NCBI RefSeq assembly: GCF_028502605.1 | Contig: NC_079233.1 | Coordinates: 5,704,001-5,768,000, forward strand | DNA: 64,000 bases | Direction of reading: 5' to 3' | Origin: Trichoderma breve | Lineage: Eukaryota > Ascomycota > Sordariomycetes > Hypocreales > Hypocreaceae | Part shown: positions 1 to 11,537 of the stretch, one piece after another | Layout of the letters: each line of letters opens with the position of its first letter | How positions within the stretch are numbered: position 1 is the stretch's first letter | Notes under the pieces: model-generated | What the model was told of the DNA's origin: nothing | What the model saw: the letters and a program-made list of their open reading frames with translations, nothing else | The model's database searches: none | Program-made: the position numbers and the translations under genes

Positions 1-1913
1 TAAAGACAACCCCTGAACATCGTCCACACGTTAGTACAAGGTTTGACAGTCAATAAGAGTGGGAGTTTCAACGTACCAGACCAATCATGCAGAATGCTGC
101 TGAGGATGCTCTGTAATCCGTCCAGACCAACTGCAAAGCCAACCAAATTGGCAGAAATCATCATGAGCACGTTCGCCACGGCTCCAACACAGCAAAGCAT
201 ACGATACTCCGTAGGCCGGTTCTCCCACTTCTTTTTCGGGAACAAATAGCTAGCAGTCCACTCCGGCACCATAAAAATAACAATGAGCCAGCCCCAAATG
301 AGCAGGCGGAGCTTGATGTCGTGCCAAAGGGCGACAAATGTGAAGACCAGTAGGTACGTGATGACGGACCTGGCTGAGGACCTCCAGTTACGAAACGAAG
401 ACCCACCGAGGGGGACATAAATGTACCGGATGAGCCAGCGGTTGTATGAGCGATGCCAGGCGCGCCAGAAGAGCTGCGTGCTGTAGTTGTTGCTCACGCA
501 TCGGACCATGTTCTCTGGCGGGTCAATGCCATCCACCAATGCCCAGAGGCGGAACATGCGCCAAGGAAGCAGCAGCTTCAGCCAGATGATGTGGAGGTTG
601 AAGAAGGACAGGAGACTGAGCTGGGCGGCGGTGTAGTCGCTCCACACAGGAGCCGCTTTGCTGATTGCGCCGACGTAGTCGAAGTGTAGGACAAGCTCCA
701 TGGAGAGGAGGACAAGCAAGAATCGAATGCCGTACCGAATAGTGCGGGGCCATTCAATGCTCGCGGCGCGATACTTGGATTGCGAAATGTAGTCATTAAA
801 AGTCAAGATTGGGCCAGCAATATACAGCGGCGCATACAATGCGTAGGCCAGGTAGTTGCGATACGAGAAATCTCTAATGTCGGCAGGAATCGAAATGCGG
901 TCGCGCTCGGAAAGACCGGCGGGATCCAATCCCTTCTTCTTGGGTGTATTAGACGCAAGGTGACAGTTGAAAGCGGGTGTGACCACGTGCTTACCTCTAG
1001 AGAGTTGACGTTACGCTTGTCGATGCTCCAGTAATAGTCCAAGTTGAAGCTAATGAGTCGCAGAATGGTAATGTTGAAAAGAATGTCCCAGCGCTTGAGG
1101 ATTCCTCCCCAGTTATCCAGCCAATAGCCCCAGTGCGCCAGCGGTCCCCATGGAGGGCCAACCCAGTTGGCCATAAGCTGGAATCTGTATCCCATAGTCA
1201 GTTCATTAGCAAACAATGTGCTAATATTGAAGATCCATGTTGCCGCGGGGATGTATTGCCGGGGCAGCTTGGTCGCAATCTGATAATTGATGCCGAGGAT
1301 GGCGAGAATCTTAAAGGACGATATGCCGTGAAGAATGACAATGAAGATGATGGCAAAAACAAAGTCAAAGATGGCACGTTGATCAAGTCTTGTCGAGCCT
1401 CTGCTGCCTCGCGCGGAGGGCTTATACACAGATTCAAATCCCTTTCGCAGCAATGGGTGGAATATTAAAAGGCCCGTCATGACAGGGAAGTTGCCTCGGA
1501 ACGTGTTGTATTGCGCATCGGAGTTGTCGATTTTTCGACCCGGGATCCATCCGTCGGAGAGGTACCGCTCATACTTGGAATATCTGGGGTCAGAGGCTGC
1601 CCAAGCTGTTAGCGTCTTGTACATCGCATCTCGGGGTTCGAATTCGGGGTTCCTTACGCTTCGAGACATCATATGCTATCCAGAACATGTACGGGACTAC
1701 AAAGATGAAGACGAGATAGTATAGTAAGAACTCGGGCGTCCGCCATTTCGACGGCGGAGCTGAGCTTCGGGCCTTGGCCGCGGCCTCTCTCTCTATGACC
1801 ACATCGCCGCGAGAATCAATGACTGTCTGGTAGGGGACGGAGGTCGGCGAGGTGAATCGCGTGTCGAGGGTGTCGAGGTCGTAGACCTTGCGCAGATAGC
1901 GAAGAAGACCCAT
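1..1913 (-). CDS. gup1: GUP1-type MBOAT O-acyltransferase (partial, 3' end beyond left edge)
   Basis: Polytopic ER membrane protein of the MBOAT family. In yeast, Gup1 remodels GPI-anchor lipids by adding a long acyl chain to lyso-GPI and affects glycerol uptake and wall integrity. Exons read on the minus strand are 1913-1658, 1596-995, 938-77 and 12-<1, with GT-AG introns; the frame is continuous across all three junctions. I chose the ATG at 1913 ([20 protein letters not shown]) because it gives the usual GUP1 start; longer upstream frames lack family similarity. Recognisable blocks include [20 protein letters not shown], the conserved [10 protein letters not shown] segment, and VALWHDIK, whose His (codon 321-323, about residue 492) is the presumed catalytic MBOAT histidine. 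Several hydrophobic segments are visible. The last visible intron has an excellent donor (GTACGT) and a CTAAC branch. The C-terminal end is outside the window. Confidence 0.93.
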
Positions 1914-3400
1914 GGTGGCTGATCTGGGTCCTGGCGAGCTGGGTTCAGCACATGTTGATCCGATTGGGTGGGCGGTTGCAATGGCAGACAAACAAACGAG
2001 TGATGCTCTGGCTGGACACAGCAGAAACGGCAAGCTGTTGTCTCGTGAGGCTCGACAGAAACAGCGGCTAGGTGGGGCTTAGCATCTCAGCAAGCGACGC
2101 CCCTGAATCCTCGGCCCCACGATTTGTGTGCTACTAGTACTGGTACTTGTGCAGCCGCTAATGCCCTAGGCTCCATACTTGCGCCGAGTCTATTTGCATG
2201 TATTGCTACTCGATTCGTAACCATCCTAACACTTGAAATTGCTTCACCTACCCTATGAAACTCGCATCTTCTAAGTTGTCATCATGATATCTCGGCGAAT
2301 TCGTGGTTTGAATGACAATTGCAATTCTTGAAAATATAAAAGAATGCTTAGTCAAAAAGTATTAGGTAAAATATGGTGTTGTCATTGTTAGGAATTTACA
2401 GTCGGTATCGTCTCGACAAATGGCAATGTAACTTCTAAGTCGCCTGAAAAATCCGTCATAGCCTCACTGATAACTTTATGATAACACTACTCATCTGGGT
2501 TATAGAGCATACTAGTAACAGTTACCGAATACTAACTAGAAGGGAGGGAAAAAAAGCATTTCGTGACCACAGCGCATTTCGTGACCACAGGAATCGCAAA
2601 AGGCGCATCGCCGACACCGAAATCTTTGCTCAGAGATATCAAGCGGCGATAGCATAGGCTACAGCCGACTATATGTGACATAGGCTCACGCAATTCCGCC
2701 AGCACATGCAGGACAAAAAGCAGAGAGCTTACAGTTGGCCTCAATATGTGGCACCGTGAATGGCGACGCAGCCAATAACTCGAGGCTCACGAGAAGAATC
2801 CTACAGGCCCACGAGGCTGATGCGGCTCTCTAAATAGCCAGTCAAGACGAGCCAGGCAAGCAGGCGGCAAAGTTGTACTGTATGCGTTGGCGTTGCCGTA
2901 GATGTCACTCTTGTACGAGCCTTGAAATTGTTTTCCCTGGAGCCCTCCTTCAACGAGCAAATCACCTGGACGCGCGGTTTGCTGCATGATGATCAAATAT
3001 GTTTGCTTTTTTTTCTTCTCTCTCCCATATTCAGCTTCCCCTCTCCCCCCTGCAAGGCGTTAAACAAGCCAGACGAGGGCGAAGGGGATTTCTGGCCTCA
3101 GAATGGGCCCCAGGTCCTTGTTGAGGTGTCCAAGCCACATGCGCTTTTCTATGCCGCTCATGGTGGTACCAGTCGAGGTTATAGTGGAAACTTGAAGGCT
3201 GAACAATGTTTGCCCAGACGCAGCGTCGGACGTGCGACGCCTTGGGTTTTGAGAGGATCACGACTCTCTGCGGCTTCCCATCCTTAAAAGAGCCGTAAAG
3301 AACCTTTGTTAACTAATCTGAAACTCATTATATTGATATAAACCAGCCATAGTATTCAGCAACTGCTCCAAAACACGCGTGTGTCGACGTCGACCTTACC
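1914..3400. other. intergenic interval upstream of gup1
   Basis: No convincing coding sequence. It should contain the promoters of gup1 (leftward) and the small gene at 3401 (rightward). A two-copy tandem repeat of a 17-18 bp unit (GCATTTCGTGACCACAG) lies at 2556-2590. Open frames here are short, and the longer ones lack an ATG start. Confidence 0.6.
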
Positions 3401-3895
3401 ATGTGTGAAGTCAAACTCTCCATCTGCGCCCACTGCGGGAAAATCTTTGCGGCAAAGATGAAGTACTGCGACCCAGTCAAGGACAAGCTGCTGGTAATGG
3501 ACAGCACGCCATTCGAAATCAACTCGTCGTTCAATTGGTCCCCGATGGAGGGGTGCGGCGGCCTGCGAATCCATCCCACGGCAAACCTCGATGCCTGCAG
3601 AAATGACCTCTCGAGGCCCGAGGTACCCTTCGACCGACCGACGGCGGCGAGGCCAAGCTCCAGAAGCCCTTACCCGACGCCAATGGCGCTCCAGCGGACG
3701 GACATACGAGAGCAGCTTCCTCCGCTTGTGGGCATGGAACAGCACCAGGGGGTGTCCATGATGCCGCTGGGGTCAGATGTGCAGCTTCAGCTGCAAATGC
3801 AAATCCAGATGCAGACGGAGCCATCGACTGGAGACACACCAACCGTTGGGTCGCCATCATCTTCGTGGTCGGGGTCGACTGTATCATACTATTGA
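3401..3895 (+). CDS. small cysteine-containing protein of unknown function
   Basis: Single-exon frame of 164 codons with a clean ATG context (ACCATGTG). I do not recognise the family. The N-terminus carries an ICAHCGK motif followed by two further cysteines (in KYCDP and EGCGG) and another near DACRND, which could form a small zinc-binding or disulfide module within the first 70 residues. The rest is low-complexity: a Pro/Ser/Arg-rich stretch, then a Gln/Met-rich stretch, ending in Ser-rich sequence. There is no signal peptide or membrane segment. Overlapping frames on the minus strand (3356-3745 and 3531-4061) are similar in length, so strand choice rests on the ATG, the clustered cysteines and the tidy start and stop. 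It could be a lineage-specific gene or a chance frame. Confidence 0.5.
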   Translation: MCEVKLSICAHCGKIFAAKMKYCDPVKDKLLVMDSTPFEINSSFNWSPMEGCGGLRIHPTANLDACRNDLSRPEVPFDRPTAARPSSRSPYPTPMALQRTDIREQLPPLVGMEQHQGVSMMPLGSDVQLQLQMQIQMQTEPSTGDTPTVGSPSSSWSGSTVSYY

Positions 3896-6800
3896 TCTGA
3901 CCTCGTATCATGACCTCGGCCTTGACTGGGACTCCTCTGGCTCCGTCTTCCGTACTGTATACCGCCGGACATATACCCGCTCTGCGGCAGAAAGATGACA
4001 CACCCAGGGATGGGGAGCAGGAGTGGAGGTGGCATTTCCTGAAAGAAGTTATATCGATCAAAGCAGCCTAGTCATGTTCCCTCAAGTTTCCAAAAGTTTC
4101 TTCACGGATTGGTGTGTGGCAGCAGCCTGGACAGGATAAGCACTGCTACCAAAGAGAGGATGGGGGCATGGCATGGTTAGTGAAGGGACACCGAGGGGAG
4201 TAAATCCTAGAGGAATATGTTTGCGTGGCTAGCTGATGTGTATCTTGAAGGTGTGTTTGCTGGGAGCCTCGAGGTGACGAAAGTGTTGTCGGACCAGCCG
4301 GCTTTAGGAGTACCACACGAAATTTTTCTGGGTCAGAGATTTGTCGTTCATGGTCCTCATCACAAAGTGTTGCTGGATTTGGGCTGTTGGTTGGTCATAA
4401 TGTTTGCTTTAGCCAGAATCGAAGGGGTGTGCTTTCAGCCCGGCAGAGAGTGTGTGTCTCCGTACTTCGGCAAGGAAGCGCTGGCTTCAGAGTGGCGCCG
4501 CCGTTGAAGAATCAAAACGGTAAAGAACCCGCGCGCGAAAGCTACGGTTCTCTTTTCTTGCAGAGGCTGGGGCGTCATGCTATATCCATGCAGGTATAAG
4601 ATGCCCACAATGAAACCCCGTTATCCAGATAGGAGAGCACACACTCCTTCTTCATTCTCTTCGGGCCGTGTAAATGCCCCGAGAGTGTGGAGGGCATGAG
4701 TCTTGTACAACTGAGCCTGAGAGCACACCTGAGTCCATTTACAGTACCTTATCCAGAGTTGGTGAATATGAAGTAAAGAAGTCTTGACTCGAGGGGAGCT
4801 GTTCCCATCGGTCTCTCTCTCGTGACAACGACAAGCTCCGGCCAACAATTCTGAGCTGTAAACCATACATGTAGTCCTTGCACAGCCTTCCAACTCCACG
4901 GTTTCCGGCTCCGCGGGATCCTATTCCGGACCTATAAAGCATACAGAGAGCGGTCCATGGATGGCCACCACGGGATACTACCATGTCGTTTCTATCAGGC
5001 TCAAGTTATTAACACCTAAATCCGTAATCTTCGCCGATTGGTACTTACCAATGGAGTTGCGTACATGTACTGTGTACAGAGTACGATGTGTATAGGGTTG
5101 GCCGTTCATAGGAGCAGATAGGCGCCGTCGAGATGCTCCGCACGAGCATGGTTTAAGATGTCACCTACATGAGGGCATGCCGGATATACATGTAGGCACG
5201 TACCCAGTTACAGGTCATGTAGCCAGAGCCCAGGTACAGGGGCAACTGGCGTGGCAAGCGTGGATGTGTCGGACATTTTAAATTGGGGACCCTATGATTT
5301 CTTAAGACCGACGAGTCGGCCGCTTCGGACGTTGGTTATGCCCTGCCTGGGTGAAGTTTGTTGCGCGCTGGACGACGAATCGGCTGCATCGTGATTGACA
5401 TTTTAGTTGTTGTTGGCAGTTAGCTGCGAGAACTGAGGTGGAGGGTCGGCCAAGATCTTGAAGATCCTGGTACAAGACCCCCTGTGATCCCTTGGCTTAT
5501 TTTTTTTTCCTCACGCTGCTTTTTCTCGTGCTTTTCTTTTTTGGAATTTTAATATCCCGGGATTCGGGCGCTGTTGGTTAACGACGAAGGCGTCATTTCC
5601 GTTTCGTCGGCCGAGAGTGCGGACCATGTCTGCGGCCATGTGGCTCTGATAGCCGCGACGGGGGCATTGACCTACATACTCCGTCCCCATGTATTCCATC
5701 TTCATCGGCTGGGGGGGACGGTGAACGGAGAGGCGACTCACATAGGGACTGGGACGACGGGACGATGTGACAGAGACCGGGCTGGGACTATCTGCCGGAT
5801 AGGTTTGTTTGTCGGCTGTACGTTAGGCTGCAGAGCCACGTACGAGTACCGGAGGAGATGTGAAGGGGCAAAATGTTGCGTAGATGGCGGCACGCAATTG
5901 CACAGGCTGGATCAGCTTCATCAATTTGAAATGCGCAGCACAGTACGGAGTACGGGATAGGTGCATGTGCTCCGTAATCTCCAACAATGTCGTCGTTGTT
6001 CGGCAGCGGCCGCCTGGGGCAAGTGGGCAGCCCTGTCTGTAATTGAGTTGAGCCGCTAACCTGAGCTCAAGTCGATTACAGGGAGCAGCAGCGGCAAGGA
6101 ATGCTGAGTTTCATGATCGGCTGACAAGGTAGGTAGCCGTTTATTACCTATCCATGGGTGCTTATTTGGTTGATGGAAGGAATACAGTGTAGGATTAGAT
6201 TTGTATGTGGTGTTGCAATATTGAATGAATGGCTGCCCCCGTCATCAAATTCCTTCTTTTTTGGTGAACAAGGCAAGGGCTATGCGTCGGGCTGAATGAA
6301 CGGGCAAGATCCATTGTATAGCACCTACCCTCTACGGAGCATGCATGGATCGTATCGATTTGATTGCACGACTTCCAGGTTGATTTAATTGGAAAGAACA
6401 AACACTGTACATGCAGCATTACGTGACTCGTATCACTTGCCGTCTGGTGGCCATTACGCGAACCTTGCCGGCACTCTGCCTCAACACAATCATCTCGGTG
6501 CTTGTGCTTGTTAATTGTCATCGCCATCGCCATCCATCGGCGTCCCGGGTCGGTTTTTGCGCTGGTTGGCCGATGGACAAGAGGTCAACTGACAGCAGGC
6601 AAGACACGAGCGGGAGTACCTGTGATACGTGCTGCAACTTGGCATACGCACATGTACCTCAGCCGTGCTCGCTCGCTCACAGCAACATGCCTGATCCAGA
6701 TTACGTGCAAAAGCATGGAACATTGATCCAGCAATGCCTGGCATCTCCAGGCACAAGGCCCTCGGCGGAACACACATGATGTAGGGCTAGCATCGTGCAA

Positions 6801-8674
6801 TTTATTGCTCCGGGCTGCTAAGCCCATGCATCCATCTTGCTCCCTACATGTACATGTGTCCACACCCAGCGCGGACATGGACCAGTTGAGCTCTTGAGTT
6901 GAATTGCGGCCAACAACATTCTGGACGCCACCGCACGATTTCGACGCCTGATGAATGGAACCGGTGCTCTAGCTAGCAGTCCAGTCTCCATACCGGAGCC
7001 GTTTAATCTTCGTGTTACTGCAGTAGCAGCATCGTCTACTGTGCTGCTGCCAACCAACACCCAAACCAGCACCTAAACCTGGCACCACGGCTCAGCAGGG
7101 TGGGCTTCCGGCCGGTTGGGGCTTGTCTTGTGGGCCGCAGCAGCGCGACTGGGGTCGATCGTGAGCCTCTCCAGGCCAGCACAAGCACAGCACAGCGCAT
7201 GTGAACATGAAGCTAGGCGCAGACCATTGCCGCAAAGTCGGCCCCGGCGTCTTTTTCGTGTGTGCCGGCAATGCGATGCGCCTGCGCGTGGTGGAGCCCG
7301 CCTGTCTCGCCCGCTGCAGTCGCCGACTCGCCCGCTGCTTCAGTGCAACTCCAGCAGCCAATGGCACTGAAAGCCGCCCGGCCCGCTGCCCGACCGGCGT
7401 TTGCATCGGCCGCTCAGACGGACGGCGATAAGGCCCAGGCGGTCGTGGATCTCAATCTCTCATCTCATACCATGCCGGTCCCTTGTCTGATCTGGCGTTG
7501 TTGGCCATGGTGCGGCCGATGGCTCGCAAAAATAGCCCTGTGCGTCTCGCAGAGTCGCGCAATAACGGCTCCAGCTCTCTTCTCACACTCTCCTTCACTC
7601 GTACACACCCGTGCTCGTGTCGTTTTGGGGCTGATCTTGTCTGCTTCTTGGATGGCCGCTCGGCACCGTGAAGCCAGCCAGTCTACCGAACTGAACTCGC
7701 CTACCTCATTACCTTCTACAGTAATATCGTCGTCGATGGGACCCCCTGGCTAATAATAACTACCTAATCTGACTCTCTGAGCCAGTTCCGTTTCTGTCTC
7801 TGAGATTTAACCGTCAACTCAAACATCCACCGCCCGCCGGTTGCCAGTTCCGCTTTGCTTCACCGGCCATCGAGACACTCACTCAGACTGAGACTTCTAA
7901 TTTCAATCTCAACTCCTGCCGGAACGACACCGCTCAAACTTCTTCAACAGCTGCAGCCATCCGGAGCGTCTCAAACAGCACAAACCACTAAGTTGTTACC
8001 TAGCATCGTGTCTCGCACTCCCGATAGAGGTGTTGCAACGGGAAAAATTTCGTGTACGATACACATACACACGGTATCCCGATTAGCTAGCCAGCCAACA
8101 AAGTTACATGTACGTTGGCCCTCCTTTCCTTGTCGACCCATCTGCTTCAGCCTGGCACCCAACGCCTTTTGTCATGCCTTTACGTGTCCCCATCATATCA
8201 TTTCCCTACATCGATCTGTATCAGTCTGTGATGCCAAGGCCCTGTTGATTGCTGCCGTCACATGGGTCCGGCTGCCCACCCTCCATGTAGGAGTAGATGA
8301 CGAGCCTTTTAGCCATGAGAGCCTCCATCTCGAATCCCTTGCCACCTATATATCTTGCCTCCTCACCCGTTGCCTCTCCATCTGTTAGCCAAAGCCGGCA
8401 TACACAGGGCACTTACTACTTTTTCCTGCCTTTGCTGCATATTGCCGACTGGAATCGGATATACATCTTCTGGACCTTTCCAGTGGGGAATGAGCAATAT
8501 ATCTTGCATCTCATATATCGCGGCTCCTCTGTCAAATATTGAATCCTTCCTCTCTCATTGTTTTTCTGTTTTGCCCCCTTCTTTTTCCCTGATTGCAAAC
8601 CTCACTACCTCTTCGCCCATTCATCACCTACAGTAGCGCAAATTGCACACATCCCCGCAGACCTTGTCTTATTG
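3896..8674. other. 4.8-kb intergenic interval
   Basis: I see no gene that can be supported. The frame at 4217-4507 (96 codons, ATG) is the best-looking one but has no recognisable features. From about 7440 to 8640 the plus strand is strongly pyrimidine-rich (CT runs), which is typical of fungal 5' leaders and fits a leader for the gene starting at 8675. Copies of the motif TACGGAGTA occur at 5944-5952 and, as a partial, at 5677-5684. The palindrome GTACATGTAC is at 5061-5070. Confidence 0.55.
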
Positions 8675-9354
8675 ATGGGTATGGAAGTGTATACTGTATA
8701 TGAGACTCCAAGTTCGGTCATCTAACTTGCTTGATAGATTCCAGGGGTCTATATTCAAACTCTTCGTTTAGGGGAGCGACGCCTCAGAGATCCGGCGAAC
8801 AATCCATTGAGTCAGACATGGATCCAGGGTCTTGCCATATGGCCTCGAGATTCTACGAGATTTTGAAAGAATCAGGGCTCCAGAGACAGTTGGAAAACGG
8901 ATGGGGACAACCTCCCATGGATGATACTACAGCAGGTTCCGCATCAACCCCCAGTGCTGGGTTGGGTCAAGGCAGTGACTTTAGCCGACCACAGTCTCGA
9001 CAAGGTCCCAAACCATTGTCTCCATCAGGTTCCCGCAAGCATCGAGAGGGAGGGAGTCACAAAGGTCGCAAGTCTAAGAAGTCTCGGAGTGGCCAAGTCA
9101 AGGAGGAACACGACGATGACGAAGAAGAAGATGGCATGGAAACGATCCCGCCTGTTCAAGGATCGAGCAAGCCATATTCTCCAAGCAGTGACTCCCAAGC
9201 CACGGAGTCGAGCGAGGAGCGAGGAACATCTGGTTACAAGTTGAATGGGCAGGGCTATGGAAGCCGCGAATACATGAGTGAACTGGACTCGGAGCTGGAC
9301 ACTCTCAGAAAGCATCTTCTCCAGCGTGCCAACGCTCCCAGAACATTCCCCTAG
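8675..9354 (+). CDS. acidic/basic low-complexity protein of unknown function, two exons with a 4-nt first exon
   Basis: The large open frame from 8738 to 9354 has no ATG at its upstream end. A spliced start solves this: exon 1 is only ATGG (8675-8678), the intron is 8679-8737 (59 nt, donor GTATGG, branch CTAAC at 8722-8726, acceptor GATAG), and exon 2 is 8738-9354. The 206-aa protein then begins MDSRGLYSNSSFRG. If this model is wrong, the first in-frame ATG is at 8818 (MDPGSCHMASRFYEILKESG). No family is recognised. Visible parts are a possible short helix (ASRFYEILKESGLQRQLENG), a Ser/Lys/Arg-rich basic patch (SRKHREGGSHKGRKSKKSRS), an acidic run (EEHDDDEEEDG) and a C-terminal helix (YMSELDSELDTLRKHLLQ). 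The basic patch suggests, but does not prove, a nuclear location. A long CT-rich leader precedes the start. Confidence 0.62.
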
Positions 9355-10645
9355 CCGATTTCTTGCATCGGGACTTACGACATGGAGCACACACAGTTAT
9401 ATTCGGGGGAAAGAAAACCCGGCGTCTCATATGCATCGATTGGTCCGGCACACGCATCTATCAGGGCAAGCCTGTTGATTTTACACATACAAAGCGATGC
9501 TGAGGCGCTAAGGAGTTATGGATTTGGATTGGATATTATGCTTGAAGCGATAAAGAAGGAACCGGGATCTCTTACAATCGGCGGCGATAGTGAGGCGGAC
9601 TAAAGGCATACGGATTATGCCAGGATCTTCGCATTCCCTTCTCCTTCCTCTTCTCTTTGTATTTTCTCAAGTTGCTAGCTACATATAAAATCAAGCAAAA
9701 AAAGAAAGATAAAAGCTGACTTGGTGAACGTGCGAGCAAATCAGAGACGCCGGCCAAACGCATGATACTACTCAATGGGGTTGCCGGCCGGTAGCCACGC
9801 GCCAGATCGGCCGAAAGACGACACCCATCAGTCGGCCGCTCGCTGTTCCCGAGGCAAAAGAGGTGTGGCGTACGACCCTCCCTGCAGACCAGTTGAGAGT
9901 TTCGCAGAACTTATCGGCCGAATGGCCTAAAGGCGGGCACGGAAGAGGAAACACGCGGGAGTACTCCGTACATGTACTATTTGCTGCGAGTGCGGCGACG
10001 ACGACCCAACTTGGAACTACCAAAGAACCAACAAGGGTCCGTACCTACATCTATACTTGCAGGTATCGTACTTGTCACTGGGCTGGTTTAAATACCTAGG
10101 TACTTGGTCTCTCTTTATTCCGTAATGCCGTGCTGTACGATGAGAAAGAGGGTGGAGCCACGCTCAGGTTCCGGACGTAGATAGATACCTACATGTAGGT
10201 AGTGTGGTGCATTGCGCTGCGCAGGATCTCGGCAGCGGAGCAATCAGGTCATTGATTCATTGTCTTTGGCCGGGACATGCATGATTACGGCTCGCTTGCA
10301 TGCATGCAGGTTTCTTGTTGGGGGGAGTGGCGTTTTTGACATGGAAGATAGATACATACAAGCAACATGTTTGAAAGATTTTTATTTTATTTTTTCACCG
10401 AGAAGCTTGTTTTTGTTTTAGTCACAAGTTTGTTGGTTGAAGCATGAAGAAAAGCAAATGAAAAAGAGGGGCAAGAAACGAACATCATTCCGAGAAGGGA
10501 TCAAGACTACATGAAGCTTGGAATTGCACTGCACCGAAGTAGGAAAGAAAACAAAAAGAAAAGGAAGTTAGGTTCGCTGCATTGATTTGGACCCTGTCTA
10601 GCTTATAGACTAATGTACGTCGCTCTAAGTCAACTCTTCTACATC
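9355..10645. other. intergenic interval with clustered palindromes
   Basis: No gene is supported. The stretch holds three perfect palindromes within 240 bp: GTACATGTAC at 9968-9977, TACCTAGGTA at 10093-10102, and a 16-bp one (TACCTACATGTAGGTA) at 10186-10201. TACTCCGTA lies at 9962-9970, directly beside the first palindrome. The first 250 bp are probably the 3' UTR of the gene ending at 9354. Confidence 0.55.
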
Positions 10646-10733
10646 CTCTGGGTGGTCTAGTTGGTTCATGGCGTTCGACTGTAATGGGTAACATCTCATC
10701 GAAAAGTCGGCGGTTCGATTCCGTCCCCGGAGA
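10646..10733 (+). tRNA. tRNA-Tyr(GTA), intron-containing, copy 1
   Basis: A complete cloverleaf can be folded. The acceptor stem CTCTGGG pairs with CCCGGAG (one T-G wobble), and the C1-G72 pair is the identity element of eukaryotic tRNA-Tyr. The D arm contains TAGTTGGTT. The anticodon stem TTCGA pairs with TCGAA, and the T arm is GGCGG-TTCGATT-CCGTC (B-box consensus). The anticodon GTA is at 10681-10683, and a 13-nt intron (10685-10697) follows position 37, the canonical site. An eight-T pol III terminator lies at 10760-10767. Confidence 0.9.
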
Positions 10734-11006
10734 ACAATTCTCCCCGGAGAAGAGTTACATTTTTTTTCGACCTCTCTTTTTGCAACTCAATTGTTTTTGC
10801 AGTTCATTCCTTTTAGTTTTTTTTTCCCTGTCGGGTTCTCTGTTTTTCATTTTCGGCTAAGCAATCAGGCTTTCTTTTCACCTTTGCAATACCATTCTTC
10901 TTCTTCTTCACGACACTATGCGACTCTTTTTCTTCGCCCGCTCTCCACTCTCCCATTTTGCGATGGCTTCTTCATCTTGTTTGTGTCGCCGAAGCAGCAT
11001 CACAAG

Positions 11007-11094
11007 CTCGGAGTGGTCTAGTTGGTTCATGGCGTTCGACTGTAATGGATAGCATCTCATCGAAAAGTCGGCGGTTCGATTCCGTCCTCTGAGA
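11007..11094 (+). tRNA. tRNA-Tyr(GTA), intron-containing, copy 2
   Basis: Second copy, 273 bp downstream of the first in the same orientation. The body is identical except for the acceptor stem (CTCGGAG with CTCTGAG, still fully paired including one wobble) and two changes in the 13-nt intron (11046-11058). The anticodon GTA is at 11042-11044. C1-G72 and the B box are kept. A T7 run at 11103-11109 is the likely pol III terminator. Paired changes in the acceptor stem suggest both copies are under selection. Confidence 0.9.
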
Positions 11095-11537
11095 ACAATT
11101 TGTTTTTTTGGCTTCTTTTTTTGGCCCTATTTTATTGGTGTTACTCGTCGTACCTGACTGTCTAAGCTTCTTGCTTCTTTGTGCTGAGAGTCGAGGCATT
11201 GGTGATTGTAAAGTTACCCTCTCGAAGCACCGCTCCGGGAGATGGCATCAACTCAACTACAGACTGCTCAACATGCGTCATTGACGGCATTTACTGAGAT
11301 ATGATGAAGTAACCGGTAGTATGTATTAACTGTAAGCATGTCACGCTTGTTCTTGGTATGACTGAGAAGCTGATAATCATAGGCGCAGCGCACCAGGTGT
11401 TGGTCCAATTTTTTTATTTCACGTTATTCTCGACAGCTACCTTTCGTATTCTGAAATCACCCATATTGCAGACAAAACCAGCCATGTTACTCTTACAACA
11501 TACGCAGCACACTCAGACACCCACACACTCGTCACCT
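11095..11537. other. short intergenic interval
   Basis: This lies between the second tRNA-Tyr and the 3' end of the RBR ligase gene. Apart from the tRNA terminator and the probable 3' UTR of the leftward gene I see nothing. Confidence 0.5.

Noticed and set aside
3531..4061. 176-codon minus-strand frame overlapping the small gene at 3401
   Set aside because: Composition is Ala/Pro/Ser-rich shadow sequence. The plus frame has the better start and clustered cysteines.
4217..4507. 96-codon plus-strand frame with an ATG
   Set aside because: Short, no signal peptide or domain, and lying just after the unknown gene at 3401 where a 3' UTR is expected.
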